Origin: a bacterium | GTDB lineage: Bacteria; Patescibacteriota; Microgenomatia; UBA1406; GWC2-37-13 | DNA: 43,669 nucleotides | NCBI GenBank assembly: GCA_027624795.1 | Contig: JAQBTX010000002.1 | Location: 1 to 43,669, forward strand | Reading direction: 5' to 3' | Shown here: piece by piece, positions 26,683 to 34,575 of the stretch | Position numbering within the stretch: the stretch's first letter is position 1 | How the letters are laid out: every line of letters begins with the position of its first letter | Made by a program: the position numbers and the translations under genes | The notes under the pieces: generated by a model | Database searches by the model: none | The model's input: the letters and a program-made list of their open reading frames with translations, nothing else | What the model was told of the DNA's origin: nothing

Positions 26683-26688
26683 TATACT
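26683..26688 (+). promoter_or_regulatory. -10 box of the PBP1A gene
   Basis: TATACT ends 6 nt before the ATG at 26695. No good -35 at 17 nt. Predicts a leaderless mRNA and supports the start chosen. Confidence 0.5.
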
Positions 26689-26694
26689 TACCTT

Positions 26695-28959
26695 ATGAGC
26701 CGTGACCAAATTATTCATCGTACCAAGGAGCTTGCAGAAAATGCAAAGGTGTTTGTCCTTGCACTTCCCAAACGATTCAAGCACCTAAGCCTTCCTATGA
26801 TGATTGCGATTATATCTGGCGGCATCATCATCGCCATCATTTTTGTAGTCACAACGTATTTATTTTTTGTAGGAGATTTGGCAACCCCTGAAAAACTCAT
26901 GAATCGTAATAATACCGGGCTCATACTCATGGATAGAAAAGGCAAGGCGTTTTACAAAACCGCCGAAGCGCGTGATATTGATATATACCCTATTGAGCGA
27001 ATACCTGATCATATGATCAAGGCCATAATTGCTATAGAAGATGATCAGTTTTATGAACATCCGGGATTTTCGCCCAAAGGGATAGCCCGTGCTTTTTGGG
27101 CAAATATTCGCGCGAGTGGATATGCTCAAGGGGGCTCTACGATAACCCAACAACTGGTGAAAAATGCGCTGTTGACCCCAGAGAAATCTATACATCGTAA
27201 ACTTCAAGAGGTGCTTTTGGCTTTAGAAGTTGATCGAAGATATACGAAAGATGAGATCCTTGAGATGTATCTTAACTCTATATACTTTGGGGCAGGAGCT
27301 TACGGCATAGAAGCCGCAGCTGCTACGTATTTTGATAAAGATGTAGCGGAACTTACGGTGGGTGAATCTGCCATACTCGCCGCGCTTCCCAAATCCCCTT
27401 CAGGACTTTCTCCCTTTGGCGGAGATTTGGAGCGGTTAGAAGCTCGGCAAACAATCATTTTAGAAAAACTGGGATATGACCCTAAAAAAGTAGGAAAGGT
27501 GAAGTATAAAGAACAAGAGGAAGAAACTCCTACTCTTGCACCTCATTTTGCCATCTGGGTTCGTGATTATTTATATGAAAAATATGGGGAAGATGAAGTT
27601 AATCGCCAGGGATTTCGGGTGATAACCACTATAGATAGAGACTATCAAACAACCGGTGAAACTCTCATTCGTCAGCATATTGGAAACTTGAACCGACGAG
27701 ATGCTACCAATGCAAGTTTAGTATCGTTAAATCCCATTACTGGTGAAATTATGGCACTCGTGGGTAGTGTGGATTGGACCGACGAAGAATTTGGAAAGTT
27801 TAATGTGGCTTTTGCCAAGCGCCAACCCGGTTCTACCTTTAAACCCATCGTATACACCCAAGCATTTACCGATGGGGCTCACCCAGAAGATAAAGTTATG
27901 GATGAAGCGATAAATATAGCCGGATATCAACCACAAAATTATGATGGCAAATTTCGCGGCGAAGTTACCCTCAGACGAGCTCTTGCCAATTCCCTCAATA
28001 TTCCCGCAGTTAAAGTCCTTCAAACGGTCGGGGTAAAAGATGCAGTAAAAATAGCTCATGATATGGGTATAACGTCTCTTGATAAAGATCAAAATTATGG
28101 ATTATCACTGGTGCTTGGTGGTGGCGAAGTAACGCTCTTTGAAATAACCCGTGCTTTTGGCGTCCTTGCTACCAATGGCGAGCTAGTTGCTTCTCATCCG
28201 ATATTAAAGATTGAAGATAAGTATGGAAAAGAAATTTACCGCTACACCTCACAAACTCGAAAAGAAATAAGCGAGAAAGAAGTAAAAGAGCCCTATGAAA
28301 AACAATTTATTGGCGGCACGTATGCAAAAAAGGTCATAGACAGTGCCGCTGCATTCCTTACAACATCAATATTGTCTGATAATGAAGCTCGTAAAGAAAC
28401 GTTAGGTGAGACCAATTGGCTCAATCTTGGTCGCCCTGCTGGAGCTAAAACCGGTACTACTAATGACTTTAGAGATGCATGGACCATAGGTTACACTCCA
28501 ACACTGGTCACTGGTATATGGGTGGGAAATAATGATAATACTCCCATGAATGGACTCTTTGGATCGGTTGCAGCAGCTCCCATATGGCATGGGTTTATGA
28601 CCGCGGCGCTCAAGGGAACTCAGCCGCGAGAATTTACCCGCCCAACATCGCTTATAGAAGTAAAGCTCTGTAAAGAAACAAATAAGTATTGTAGTTTGTG
28701 TAAAGAAACGTATTCACAATATTATTCAAAAAAACACGTTCCTGACGAAAATTGTAGTGATATAACTCCCACACCGACCCAGACTCCAACCCCACCTCCC
28801 ACCAATACTCCTGCCCCAACCAATACCCCACTTCCAACGGCAATACCAACCGCAACAACTGTTCCCAGTGCTACCTTAGTTCCTCCAACTGCAACTCCGA
28901 ATGAGCTACCAACCAATACACCAACTCCCCCTTCAGTTACCCCAACACCAACAATATAG
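26695..28959 (+). CDS. Class A penicillin-binding protein (PBP1A type)
   Basis: 754 residues. Bifunctional peptidoglycan glycosyltransferase and transpeptidase. The membrane helix is at about 38-60. The glycosyltransferase motifs are AIEDDQFYEHPGFSPKGIAR (catalytic Glu) and GGSTITQQLVKN. The transpeptidase has GSTFKP (SxxK), NSLN (SxN) and AKTGTT (KTG). After the catalytic domain comes a small Cys-containing segment (CKETNKYCSLC, then ENC), followed by a Pro/Thr-rich tail of about 65 residues (PTPTQTPTPPPTNTP). An in-frame upstream start at 26563 would overlap the divergent antitoxin and is rejected. Confidence 0.95.
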   Translation: MSRDQIIHRTKELAENAKVFVLALPKRFKHLSLPMMIAIISGGIIIAIIFVVTTYLFFVGDLATPEKLMNRNNTGLILMDRKGKAFYKTAEARDIDIYPIERIPDHMIKAIIAIEDDQFYEHPGFSPKGIARAFWANIRASGYAQGGSTITQQLVKNALLTPEKSIHRKLQEVLLALEVDRRYTKDEILEMYLNSIYFGAGAYGIEAAAATYFDKDVAELTVGESAILAALPKSPSGLSPFGGDLERLEARQTIILEKLGYDPKKVGKVKYKEQEEETPTLAPHFAIWVRDYLYEKYGEDEVNRQGFRVITTIDRDYQTTGETLIRQHIGNLNRRDATNASLVSLNPITGEIMALVGSVDWTDEEFGKFNVAFAKRQPGSTFKPIVYTQAFTDGAHPEDKVMDEAINIAGYQPQNYDGKFRGEVTLRRALANSLNIPAVKVLQTVGVKDAVKIAHDMGITSLDKDQNYGLSLVLGGGEVTLFEITRAFGVLATNGELVASHPILKIEDKYGKEIYRYTSQTRKEISEKEVKEPYEKQFIGGTYAKKVIDSAAAFLTTSILSDNEARKETLGETNWLNLGRPAGAKTGTTNDFRDAWTIGYTPTLVTGIWVGNNDNTPMNGLFGSVAAAPIWHGFMTAALKGTQPREFTRPTSLIEVKLCKETNKYCSLCKETYSQYYSKKHVPDENCSDITPTPTQTPTPPPTNTPAPTNTPLPTAIPTATTVPSATLVPPTATPNELPTNTPTPPSVTPTPTI

Positions 28960-28986
28960 TTTAGATGACAGTTTTATTCAGATATA

Positions 28987-29259
28987 TCATTCCTTTCGAT
29001 AAATATCTTTCCTATGACCAATGCGCAAGATCAGTATAACAAGATCCTCATCATACCTATCATAAAGTATGCGATAATCACCAACACGTGCACGATATTG
29101 GGCGATATTTCTCCCCTTGAGTGCTTTGTATTGATTGGAGTACCGGCGTGAAGTAAGATTTTTTATTGTTTTGAGTATTGGTTTTTGAATCGAAGGATCC
29201 AGTTTTTGAAAGTCTTTTTGTGCTCGTCTGGTAAGTTGAATGGAAAAAGAACTACTCAT
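28987..29259 (-). CDS. RelE/ParE-superfamily toxin
   Basis: 90 residues. The pattern is that of RelE-type mRNA interferases: IQLTRRAQKDFQKLDPSIQ, then YRARVGDYRILYDRYDEDLVILILRIGHRKDIY. I chose the ATG at 29259, which overlaps the antitoxin stop by 8 nt (ATGAGTAG); an upstream in-frame ATG at 29280 would add MMNWLFL, unusual for the family. Catalytic Arg/His residues at the C-terminus (RIGHRKDIY) are kept. Confidence 0.85.
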   Translation of the reverse strand: MSSSFSIQLTRRAQKDFQKLDPSIQKPILKTIKNLTSRRYSNQYKALKGRNIAQYRARVGDYRILYDRYDEDLVILILRIGHRKDIYRKE

Positions 29260-29521
29260 CAGAAATAACCAATTCATCAATTGAAATTGTTTTTCCTTTT
29301 TTATACTCCGCTCTTCCCTGCTTTATTTCTTTCTGTAGCGTTGGTGAATTTAATTCAAGTAAAATATCTTCGATTTCCTGATAATCTTCAAATGGGATTG
29401 CCACCATAGCTGGCTTACTTCTGTTCGTAACAAGATAATGACCTCCTTGCTGTTTTATTTGAGCAGCAATTTTCGGTAGGTTAGTTTGAAATTCTTTAAT
29501 GCCGAAAACGTCTTGTATCAT
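29252..29521 (-). CDS. RelB/Phd-type antitoxin
   Basis: 89 residues. Phd/YefM-like fold (FGIKEFQTNLPKIAAQIKQQ, then YLVTNRSKPAMVAIPFEDYQ) and a charged tail (RAEYKKGKTISIDELVISDE) for toxin binding. It is first in the operon. Its promoter overlaps the 3' end of the kefB-like gene. Confidence 0.85.
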   Translation of the reverse strand: MIQDVFGIKEFQTNLPKIAAQIKQQGGHYLVTNRSKPAMVAIPFEDYQEIEDILLELNSPTLQKEIKQGRAEYKKGKTISIDELVISDE

Positions 29522-29530
29522 AGTACGAAA

Positions 29531-29559
29531 AGGATACCGTAAAGAGAGTACTTTGTCAA
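29531..29559 (-). promoter_or_regulatory. Promoter of the RelB-RelE module
   Basis: The minus strand reads TTGACA (29559-29554), a 17-nt spacer and TATCCT (29536-29531), 9 nt before the ATG. It overlaps the stop region of the upstream antiporter gene, so the module is independently transcribed though it sits only 34 bp away. Confidence 0.6.
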
Positions 29560-31232
29560 CCCTCCCGCTTCTCTAAATGAGCCATATGTTTACTTCGATG
29601 CACATGGTATTCTTGCTTGTCTAATCCTGCTCTGTTTATGAGTCTGGTTGCATATTGAGCCCCCAAGTAATGAGGCATGATGACGTATGATGCACCTTCA
29701 GCGTACAATGCAAGGGTGTCTTCTCGACTATGTGAAAGCATTACCATGATGGCCCGTTTATTTACCGAACGAATGGTTCGAAGGAGAAACATATTGGTTT
29801 CAAAATCGGGAATTGTAGTTACCATATATTTCAGACCTTTTAAGTCAAGTTCGGCTAAAAATTCTGGATCTTTTGCATCACCGTATTTACAAGGAATTTC
29901 AGCTTTTTCGAGTTGTATTATGGAATCTGGATTAAAATCTACTACGATAAAATCCAATCCCAATCGTTCAAGAGAGGTGACAAAATCACTCCCTACCCGT
30001 TGGTATCCAAAAAGGATGGCATTGTACTTTTCGTTCTCTCCTCCTTTTTTATTATTACGTCGTATTTCCAAAATACTAAGGAGCTTCTCAACTTTCGGGT
30101 AAATATGGTCTGAGTATAAAATGAGATACGTTGATCCGGCTATGGTTATAAGACCAACCAAGGTAATGAGCGACAAAATATCTTGTGGAATATGCCCGAT
30201 CTGAAATCCAAGGGTAGCCAGAATAAGGGAAAACTCACTGATTTGAGCCACGGTAAGCCCCGCCTGAAAAGCAGTACGTTTACTATAGCCAAGTAAATTC
30301 ATAAGAACTACTACGATGATGGGGTTACCTATGAGCACAAAGACAGAAAGCACCAGTGCCGGAACTAAGAGTGACCCGATGTCGGTAAGCACCATCTGCG
30401 AACCCAATAAGATAAAAAATAACAAAATGAAAAAATCTCGAAGGGGTCGCATGCGAGATGCTACTTCATATGCATACGGCGTCATGGAAAGTGATACTCC
30501 GGCAATGAGTGCTCCAATTTCTACTGAAAATCCAAACACACTAAACAAGCTTGCCAACCCCAATCCCCAAGCAATAGAAAAAAGGAACAAAAGCTCTTGA
30601 GATTCAGCTATATATCTACTTACTCGTGGCAGAATATAATGACTGATTGCAAGCATAAGCCATATCAGAAGTGCTCCTTTAAGAAGGGTTATTCCGGCAA
30701 TATAGAGCACGCTTTCTCCGCTACTTGAGGCAAATGCTGATGTAACAAGTAGTATGAGTGTAGCCACAATATCTTGTACCAATAAAAATCCGATGGCAAT
30801 TTTTCCATATAACGTATTCAAGTCTCCTTTGTCTGATAACAGTTTGAGAATGATGATGGTACTACTAAAGGTAAGTGCAATTGCTACGTAGAGAGCGGCT
30901 ATTCGATCTATTCCTAACAATAATGCGATCACAAAACCCACTGCAGAGGTAAAGACCACCTGACCGATTCCAGTGATAAGAGATACTTTTCCCACTTCTC
31001 GAATCACATTCGGACTCAAGTTTAACCCAACAATAAACAAGAGGATGGTGATGCCAATTTTTGAAAAGAGCTCAATCATATCGCCATTATGAAGAACGTT
31101 GAGCATGTAAGGACCAACGATGATGCCGGTGAGGATGTAACCTACTATGAGGGGCTGCTTCAAGAGACGCATGATAAGAGATACGCCCAATGCAAGTGCA
31201 ATGATGGTACTAAGTTCATTGAATATCTCCAT
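29556..31232 (-). CDS. CPA2-family cation:proton antiporter with TrkA-N domain (KefB-like)
   Basis: 558 residues. About 12 membrane helices in residues 1-380 follow the Na+/H+ exchanger fold; LKQPLIVGYILTGIIVGP and FSVEIGALIAGVSLS are typical. The C-terminal cytosolic domain (400-540) is a TrkA-N/RCK nucleotide-binding domain (ILFGYQRVGSDFVTSLERLG, then VVDFNPD and CKYGDAKDPEFL). It probably exports K+ or Na+ in exchange for protons. The glycine pattern in the RCK domain is degenerate (GYQRVG). A 15-bp palindrome (ACCACTTCAAGTGGT, 31265-31279) lies upstream of the start. Confidence 0.9.
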   Translation of the reverse strand: MEIFNELSTIIALALGVSLIMRLLKQPLIVGYILTGIIVGPYMLNVLHNGDMIELFSKIGITILLFIVGLNLSPNVIREVGKVSLITGIGQVVFTSAVGFVIALLLGIDRIAALYVAIALTFSSTIIILKLLSDKGDLNTLYGKIAIGFLLVQDIVATLILLVTSAFASSSGESVLYIAGITLLKGALLIWLMLAISHYILPRVSRYIAESQELLFLFSIAWGLGLASLFSVFGFSVEIGALIAGVSLSMTPYAYEVASRMRPLRDFFILLFFILLGSQMVLTDIGSLLVPALVLSVFVLIGNPIIVVVLMNLLGYSKRTAFQAGLTVAQISEFSLILATLGFQIGHIPQDILSLITLVGLITIAGSTYLILYSDHIYPKVEKLLSILEIRRNNKKGGENEKYNAILFGYQRVGSDFVTSLERLGLDFIVVDFNPDSIIQLEKAEIPCKYGDAKDPEFLAELDLKGLKYMVTTIPDFETNMFLLRTIRSVNKRAIMVMLSHSREDTLALYAEGASYVIMPHYLGAQYATRLINRAGLDKQEYHVHRSKHMAHLEKREG

Positions 31233-31305
31233 ACTTCCATGGTACCGAAATTTGTGCTATTTTACCACTTCAAGTGGTGCAATTTCCGGCATAATAGTCA
31301 AAATG

Positions 31306-32366
31306 TGTGGTATTTTTGATTTTATTTTAACTTCAGATAGAAGTACCAATTAATAAAATTAATCTTCCTTTTTCTGGTTAATCCTTTATGAACTGCAAGC
31401 TTCTGTTTTAGGTGTTTAAACTCTGCTTCAAGTCCGTTTGTATCTTTACAAAGTTGAGGATAATCTAGGTAAAGAAATAGGTTATTTAAAGACATTTTTA
31501 ATGCTCTAAACGATCTCCTTACATTTTTATGAGTGTACCACCAGTGTTTGCAATCAACAGCGTAGGATCTTTCATTTAATTGGTCTTTGTGTTTTTCTTC
31601 AAATCTTTGTAACCAGCGTACCCAAATTGTCTTTTCATTTCTCGTTTTAACCTGATTTAAAAACTTCACAATTTCTAAAAGTTGTATTCCTGCCTCAGTC
31701 TCTGGATATTGTGTTAAATACGTCTGACAGAACCTTTGAGTATGTATCAAACATCTCTGATGAGGAATGTCAGGATACCTGTTTTTTGAGGCTGAAGTGA
31801 TGCTTCCATGCCAGTCACTGGTTATTCCAATCACCTTGTATCCAAGTTTATGTAACCTTGAGAAATTATCAAGATAACTAAAGTAACTTTCCCTCTGTAC
31901 AAAATCCCACAAGATAATATTTTGTTTTTCTTTAAATACTAAAACACAACCCCATCGACCAAAATATGTACCATCAACTTTTAGATATATTTCTTTACTG
32001 TTACTTAGTGGTTTTAATGTAAAAGTTTTATCCAAGAATGTATCAAAATGTCGTCTTAACGTACTTGGATATACTTTTACACCTCTGAATTTACTTAACG
32101 ATTCAATCGTTACGCTAGTTAAGATCCAGGACTTAAACAGACTGAAATAGCGGTTTGATTTTATCCTCTTTCTTGGAGTAAATGTCTTTCTGCATGTTAA
32201 GCATTTGAAGCGAAGTGTTCCTGACTTTGATCTTCCGTGACTTACTAACTTTTGACTACAAACTGGACAGTGAAATCGATACCTTTTTTAAAATTTGAAA
32301 TGTTCATATTTGAATTGTACAGGTTCAGCGCGTATTTACAAGCTATATCTCTGATTTATACCACAC
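31306..32366 (-). mobile_element. Insertion sequence with 9-bp terminal inverted repeats
   Basis: About 1.06 kb. GTGTGGTAT at the left end (31306-31314) and ATACCACAC at the right end (32358-32366) are perfect inverse copies; beyond 9 bp the match is partial. It contains a single transposase gene on the minus strand. No target-site duplication could be recognised, so the exact ends are uncertain. It lies between the kefB-like gene and a toxin-antitoxin module. Confidence 0.7.
31322..32307 (-). pseudogene. Zinc-ribbon / MULE-like DDE transposase, frameshifted near the N-terminus
   Basis: An ATG at 32307 opens a frame reading MNISNFKKG. After a run of six A (32284-32289) the rest of the protein continues in the neighbouring frame: RYRFHCPVCSQKLVSHG and CLTCRKTF form a zinc ribbon, then an IS256/MULE-like core with VDGTYFGRWG, ITSDWHGSITSA, HQRCLIHTQRF and NGLEAEFKHLKQ. 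One extra A would restore a single frame of about 328 residues. Either the element is inactive, or slippage on the A-run produces the enzyme. Translation from the TTG at 32035 alone would lose the zinc ribbon. Confidence 0.75.
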
Positions 32367-32409
32367 TTATTGAGTATTGTGCCAATAATGACATACTGCA
32401 GGATACAAG

Positions 32410-32781
32410 TCAATGAATGAATTTCAGTCCCTCTACTTTCTCAAAATCTTTAATATTCAGTGTAGCAACAGGAATATCAAGTGCGAGAGCTGTTGTGGCA
32501 ACAATAGCATCTATAAGAGATATATGAGTCATCCGTCTGATTTCTCCGGCAGATTTGAGTAATTCGTAATCAATAGCTGTCATGCTGCTCATATCAAAGA
32601 GTTTGACAATTTCCTCTTCATGCTCAGGTGAACTTTTGCCACTATATATTTCACCTACCGTAATGAGTGAAAAATATAAATTGTATTGCTTCTCTATATA
32701 GCCTGCAAGTATGGTTTTCTTGCCTGGAATATAAGTTCTCAAATGTTCAATCAGTATTGAAGTATCTATAAGAATATTCAT
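32410..32781 (-). CDS. vapC: VapC-type PIN toxin
   Basis: 123 residues. PIN endoribonuclease with NILIDTSILIEHLR, TVGEIYSGK, SLIDAIVATTALAL and TLNIKDFEKV, which supply the conserved acidic residues. The ATG overlaps the antitoxin stop by 4 bp. It starts 44 bp beyond the IS end. Confidence 0.92.
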   Translation of the reverse strand: MNILIDTSILIEHLRTYIPGKKTILAGYIEKQYNLYFSLITVGEIYSGKSSPEHEEEIVKLFDMSSMTAIDYELLKSAGEIRRMTHISLIDAIVATTALALDIPVATLNIKDFEKVEGLKFIH

Positions 32782-33122
32782 ATTTTGTCGTATTCCTGCA
32801 GTCTTTTTTCAATCATATCTCTTCCCTCTTGATAAAATTTCATATCTTCATCGTTCCATAATGGTTTCTTTGTTTTTTTTGAAAGTATTTTAAGCCCTTC
32901 TTCTTTGCTTATTAAGGGTTTTCTTGCAATCAGGGTTCGCTTTCTGTTGATTTGTGTATCTTCTTGAACGATATGTGGGGTAAGTACTATCTGATCGTCT
33001 CTCATAACTGCAGTTATGTAATCTCCTTTTTTGAGCCCAAGTTCATTGCGAAGTCGAATAGGTATCACCATCATGCCCCGATCCATAAGTTTCACAAAAT
33101 CTATGGTTGTTTGATTTTTCAT
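32778..33122 (-). CDS. vapB: AbrB-type VapB antitoxin
   Basis: 114 residues. The N-terminal AbrB fold is clear (DFVKLMDRGMMVIPIRLRNE, then LGLKKGDYITAVMRDDQIVL). The C-terminal half is charged and probably wraps VapC. It is longer than usual for VapB (about 75-90 residues). Promoter and operator are visible upstream. Confidence 0.88.
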   Translation of the reverse strand: MKNQTTIDFVKLMDRGMMVIPIRLRNELGLKKGDYITAVMRDDQIVLTPHIVQEDTQINRKRTLIARKPLISKEEGLKILSKKTKKPLWNDEDMKFYQEGRDMIEKRLQEYDKI

Positions 33123-33128
33123 ACTTTC

Positions 33129-33157
33129 ATGATAATATGCATATTCAGATTTGTCAA
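33129..33157 (-). promoter_or_regulatory. Promoter and operator of vapBC
   Basis: The minus strand reads TTGACA (33157-33152), a 17-nt spacer and TATCAT (33134-33129), 6 nt before the ATG at 33122. The spacer carries the 12-bp palindrome AATATGCATATT (33134-33145), a likely VapB-VapC operator. This is the clearest leaderless promoter in the window. Confidence 0.75.
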
Positions 33158-33170
33158 TGTGAACTTCGAC

Positions 33171-33704
33171 TTACCTTAACTGAAACCCAACTCCTCGCAC
33201 GGTTTGAATATGATGTTTGCCGATCCCCCCGCTATCGAGCTTGTCTCTCAAGCGCTGTATCCGTTTTGAAATACTGTACAAGCTGAATGCCTCATCTTTC
33301 TGCAGGACAAGACTTGCAATGTCCTCATAGGTCACGACAGCCTCTTTATTCTCAATAAGAGCCGTAAGAATACACTTTTCTCCAAAAGTTAAATTACTGA
33401 TCTTTTTCCCTTTATATAATACTTCCCCACTGAGCACATAAAACTCCGTCTGAACCCGCCCAATCTCGAGCTGTTCATAGATAGATTTGGACTCTGCTGT
33501 TATAGATCGGTCGTACCCACTGCGAATATTAGCAAGAAGTGTTTTATAGTCATCACAACCAATTTCTTTAAATACCGTACCCATTGCCGTATCAGATATG
33601 ATCCAATCTACCAATAACTGAGCTTCTTCCCAGGTATTGTGATGTCGTCTCATAAGCTTGGAACGAAGAAGTGCGGAAAGAATGGAAAAGACCAAATCAT
33701 ACAT
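33171..33704 (-). CDS. Winged-helix (OmpR/PhoB-type) DNA-binding protein without receiver domain
   Basis: 177 residues. The C-terminal 95 residues match the Trans_reg_C fold (LTFGEKCILTALIENKEAVV, then ISKRIQRLRDKLD and HIQTVRGVGFQL). The N-terminal 80 residues are helical and not a response-regulator receiver, so phosphorylation control is unlikely. No sensor kinase lies nearby. Targets unknown. Confidence 0.8.
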   Translation of the reverse strand: MYDLVFSILSALLRSKLMRRHHNTWEEAQLLVDWIISDTAMGTVFKEIGCDDYKTLLANIRSGYDRSITAESKSIYEQLEIGRVQTEFYVLSGEVLYKGKKISNLTFGEKCILTALIENKEAVVTYEDIASLVLQKDEAFSLYSISKRIQRLRDKLDSGGIGKHHIQTVRGVGFQLR

Positions 33705-34012
33705 TTGTGCGTCAACACGAAGGTATATGGTTATTGTAGTATCGTTTTTTTTACATAACTCAAAACTGGCCCGAGTACCATAATGAGTGAGACTTATATC
33801 GGTAGGAAATATTAAAGGGTGTCGTACTCTTGCTCAAATTTTTGTAGGTGCTGGTGGTATAGCAGGACTTCTTGGGTTGGGATTCTCACTTTTAGATAAA
33901 TAAAAACCGAATACTCATTGACGTGTTTTCTGCATCAATATAGGTAAATAAAGCTGTTACACGAGAGTTGAGTAAAACTAAAACTCACTTAGATAATACA
34001 AATATATCTTCC
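33705..34012. other. Intergenic region
   Basis: About 310 bp between a divergent regulator start and the end of nadM. A 38-codon frame with a GTG start (33787-33903) would encode one hydrophobic helix (AGGIAGLLGLGFSLL), but it has no promoter or neighbour support. Nothing else was recognised. Confidence 0.5.
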
Positions 34013-34450
34013 CTAAATCTCTCCCCTCTTCCTCATCTTCTCCCGAATCTTTTTCCCTTCATAAATATGTCGTTTATAAAACGGCAGCTCGATAACATCA
34101 AATCCCTCACCCCGGAATATGTCGGTCACCCAATCATTATTAGATATTACGACGTCAAATTCTTGAGCGCGACCAAGCACATCTTGAAGCCATATACCAT
34201 CATCACTGAGGGTGTCGGGAATGTCAAAGATTTGACTAATGCGATCTTCCCACCCTTCCTGCTTAGCAACTTGCTCGATCATGCTATGCACCTCATGGTA
34301 TGAAAATGGATTGTTCACCTTGTCTTCTGAATTGGTACTGCCAATGCCGATGATGATTTTTCCAACGTGCTTGAGCGCCTCGCAAACTACAAACAAATGA
34401 CCCTTATGAAATGGTTGGAAGCGGCCGATGATGAGACCCTTTTGATACAT
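34013..34450 (-). CDS. nadM: Archaeal-type nicotinamide-nucleotide adenylyltransferase
   Basis: 145 residues. Makes NAD+ from NMN and ATP. It has the nucleotidyltransferase motif GRFQPFHKGHLF, IGIGSTNSEDKVNNPFSYHE, and a C-terminal segment (LPFYKRHIYEGKKIREKM). The usual ISSTxIR motif is replaced by a related basic stretch. It is a little shorter than typical NadM (about 165-175). TATATT lies 7 nt before the ATG. It is followed by an inverted repeat of TTTAGGATTTAG type. Confidence 0.85.
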   Translation of the reverse strand: MYQKGLIIGRFQPFHKGHLFVVCEALKHVGKIIIGIGSTNSEDKVNNPFSYHEVHSMIEQVAKQEGWEDRISQIFDIPDTLSDDGIWLQDVLGRAQEFDVVISNNDWVTDIFRGEGFDVIELPFYKRHIYEGKKIREKMRKRGEI

Positions 34451-34467
34451 ACTTATTAATATAAACT

Positions 34468-34575
34468 CTAAATCCTAAACTCTAAACAAATTCCAAATTC
34501 AAATTATCATATGGTTAAAGCGTTTTGAATATTTACTATTAAAATTTTGAACATTATTTCGGATTTAGGATTTAG
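34468..34575. repeat. CTAAATCCTAAA / TTTAGGATTTAG inverted repeat
   Basis: Perfect 12-bp arms at 34468-34479 and 34564-34575, with an AT-rich middle containing CTAAAC and CAAATTC units. It lies between nadM and the phosphoglycerate-mutase fusion; the right arm overlaps the stop codon of the latter. Possible terminator or dispersed repeat. Confidence 0.7.

Noticed and set aside
31298-32374. Target-site duplication flanking the IS
   Set aside because: The bases outside the two inverted repeats do not match beyond one base.
33787-33903. 38-codon frame with one hydrophobic helix, GTG start
   Set aside because: No promoter spacing like its neighbours, no partner gene, and short enough to be chance; recorded only as a possibility.
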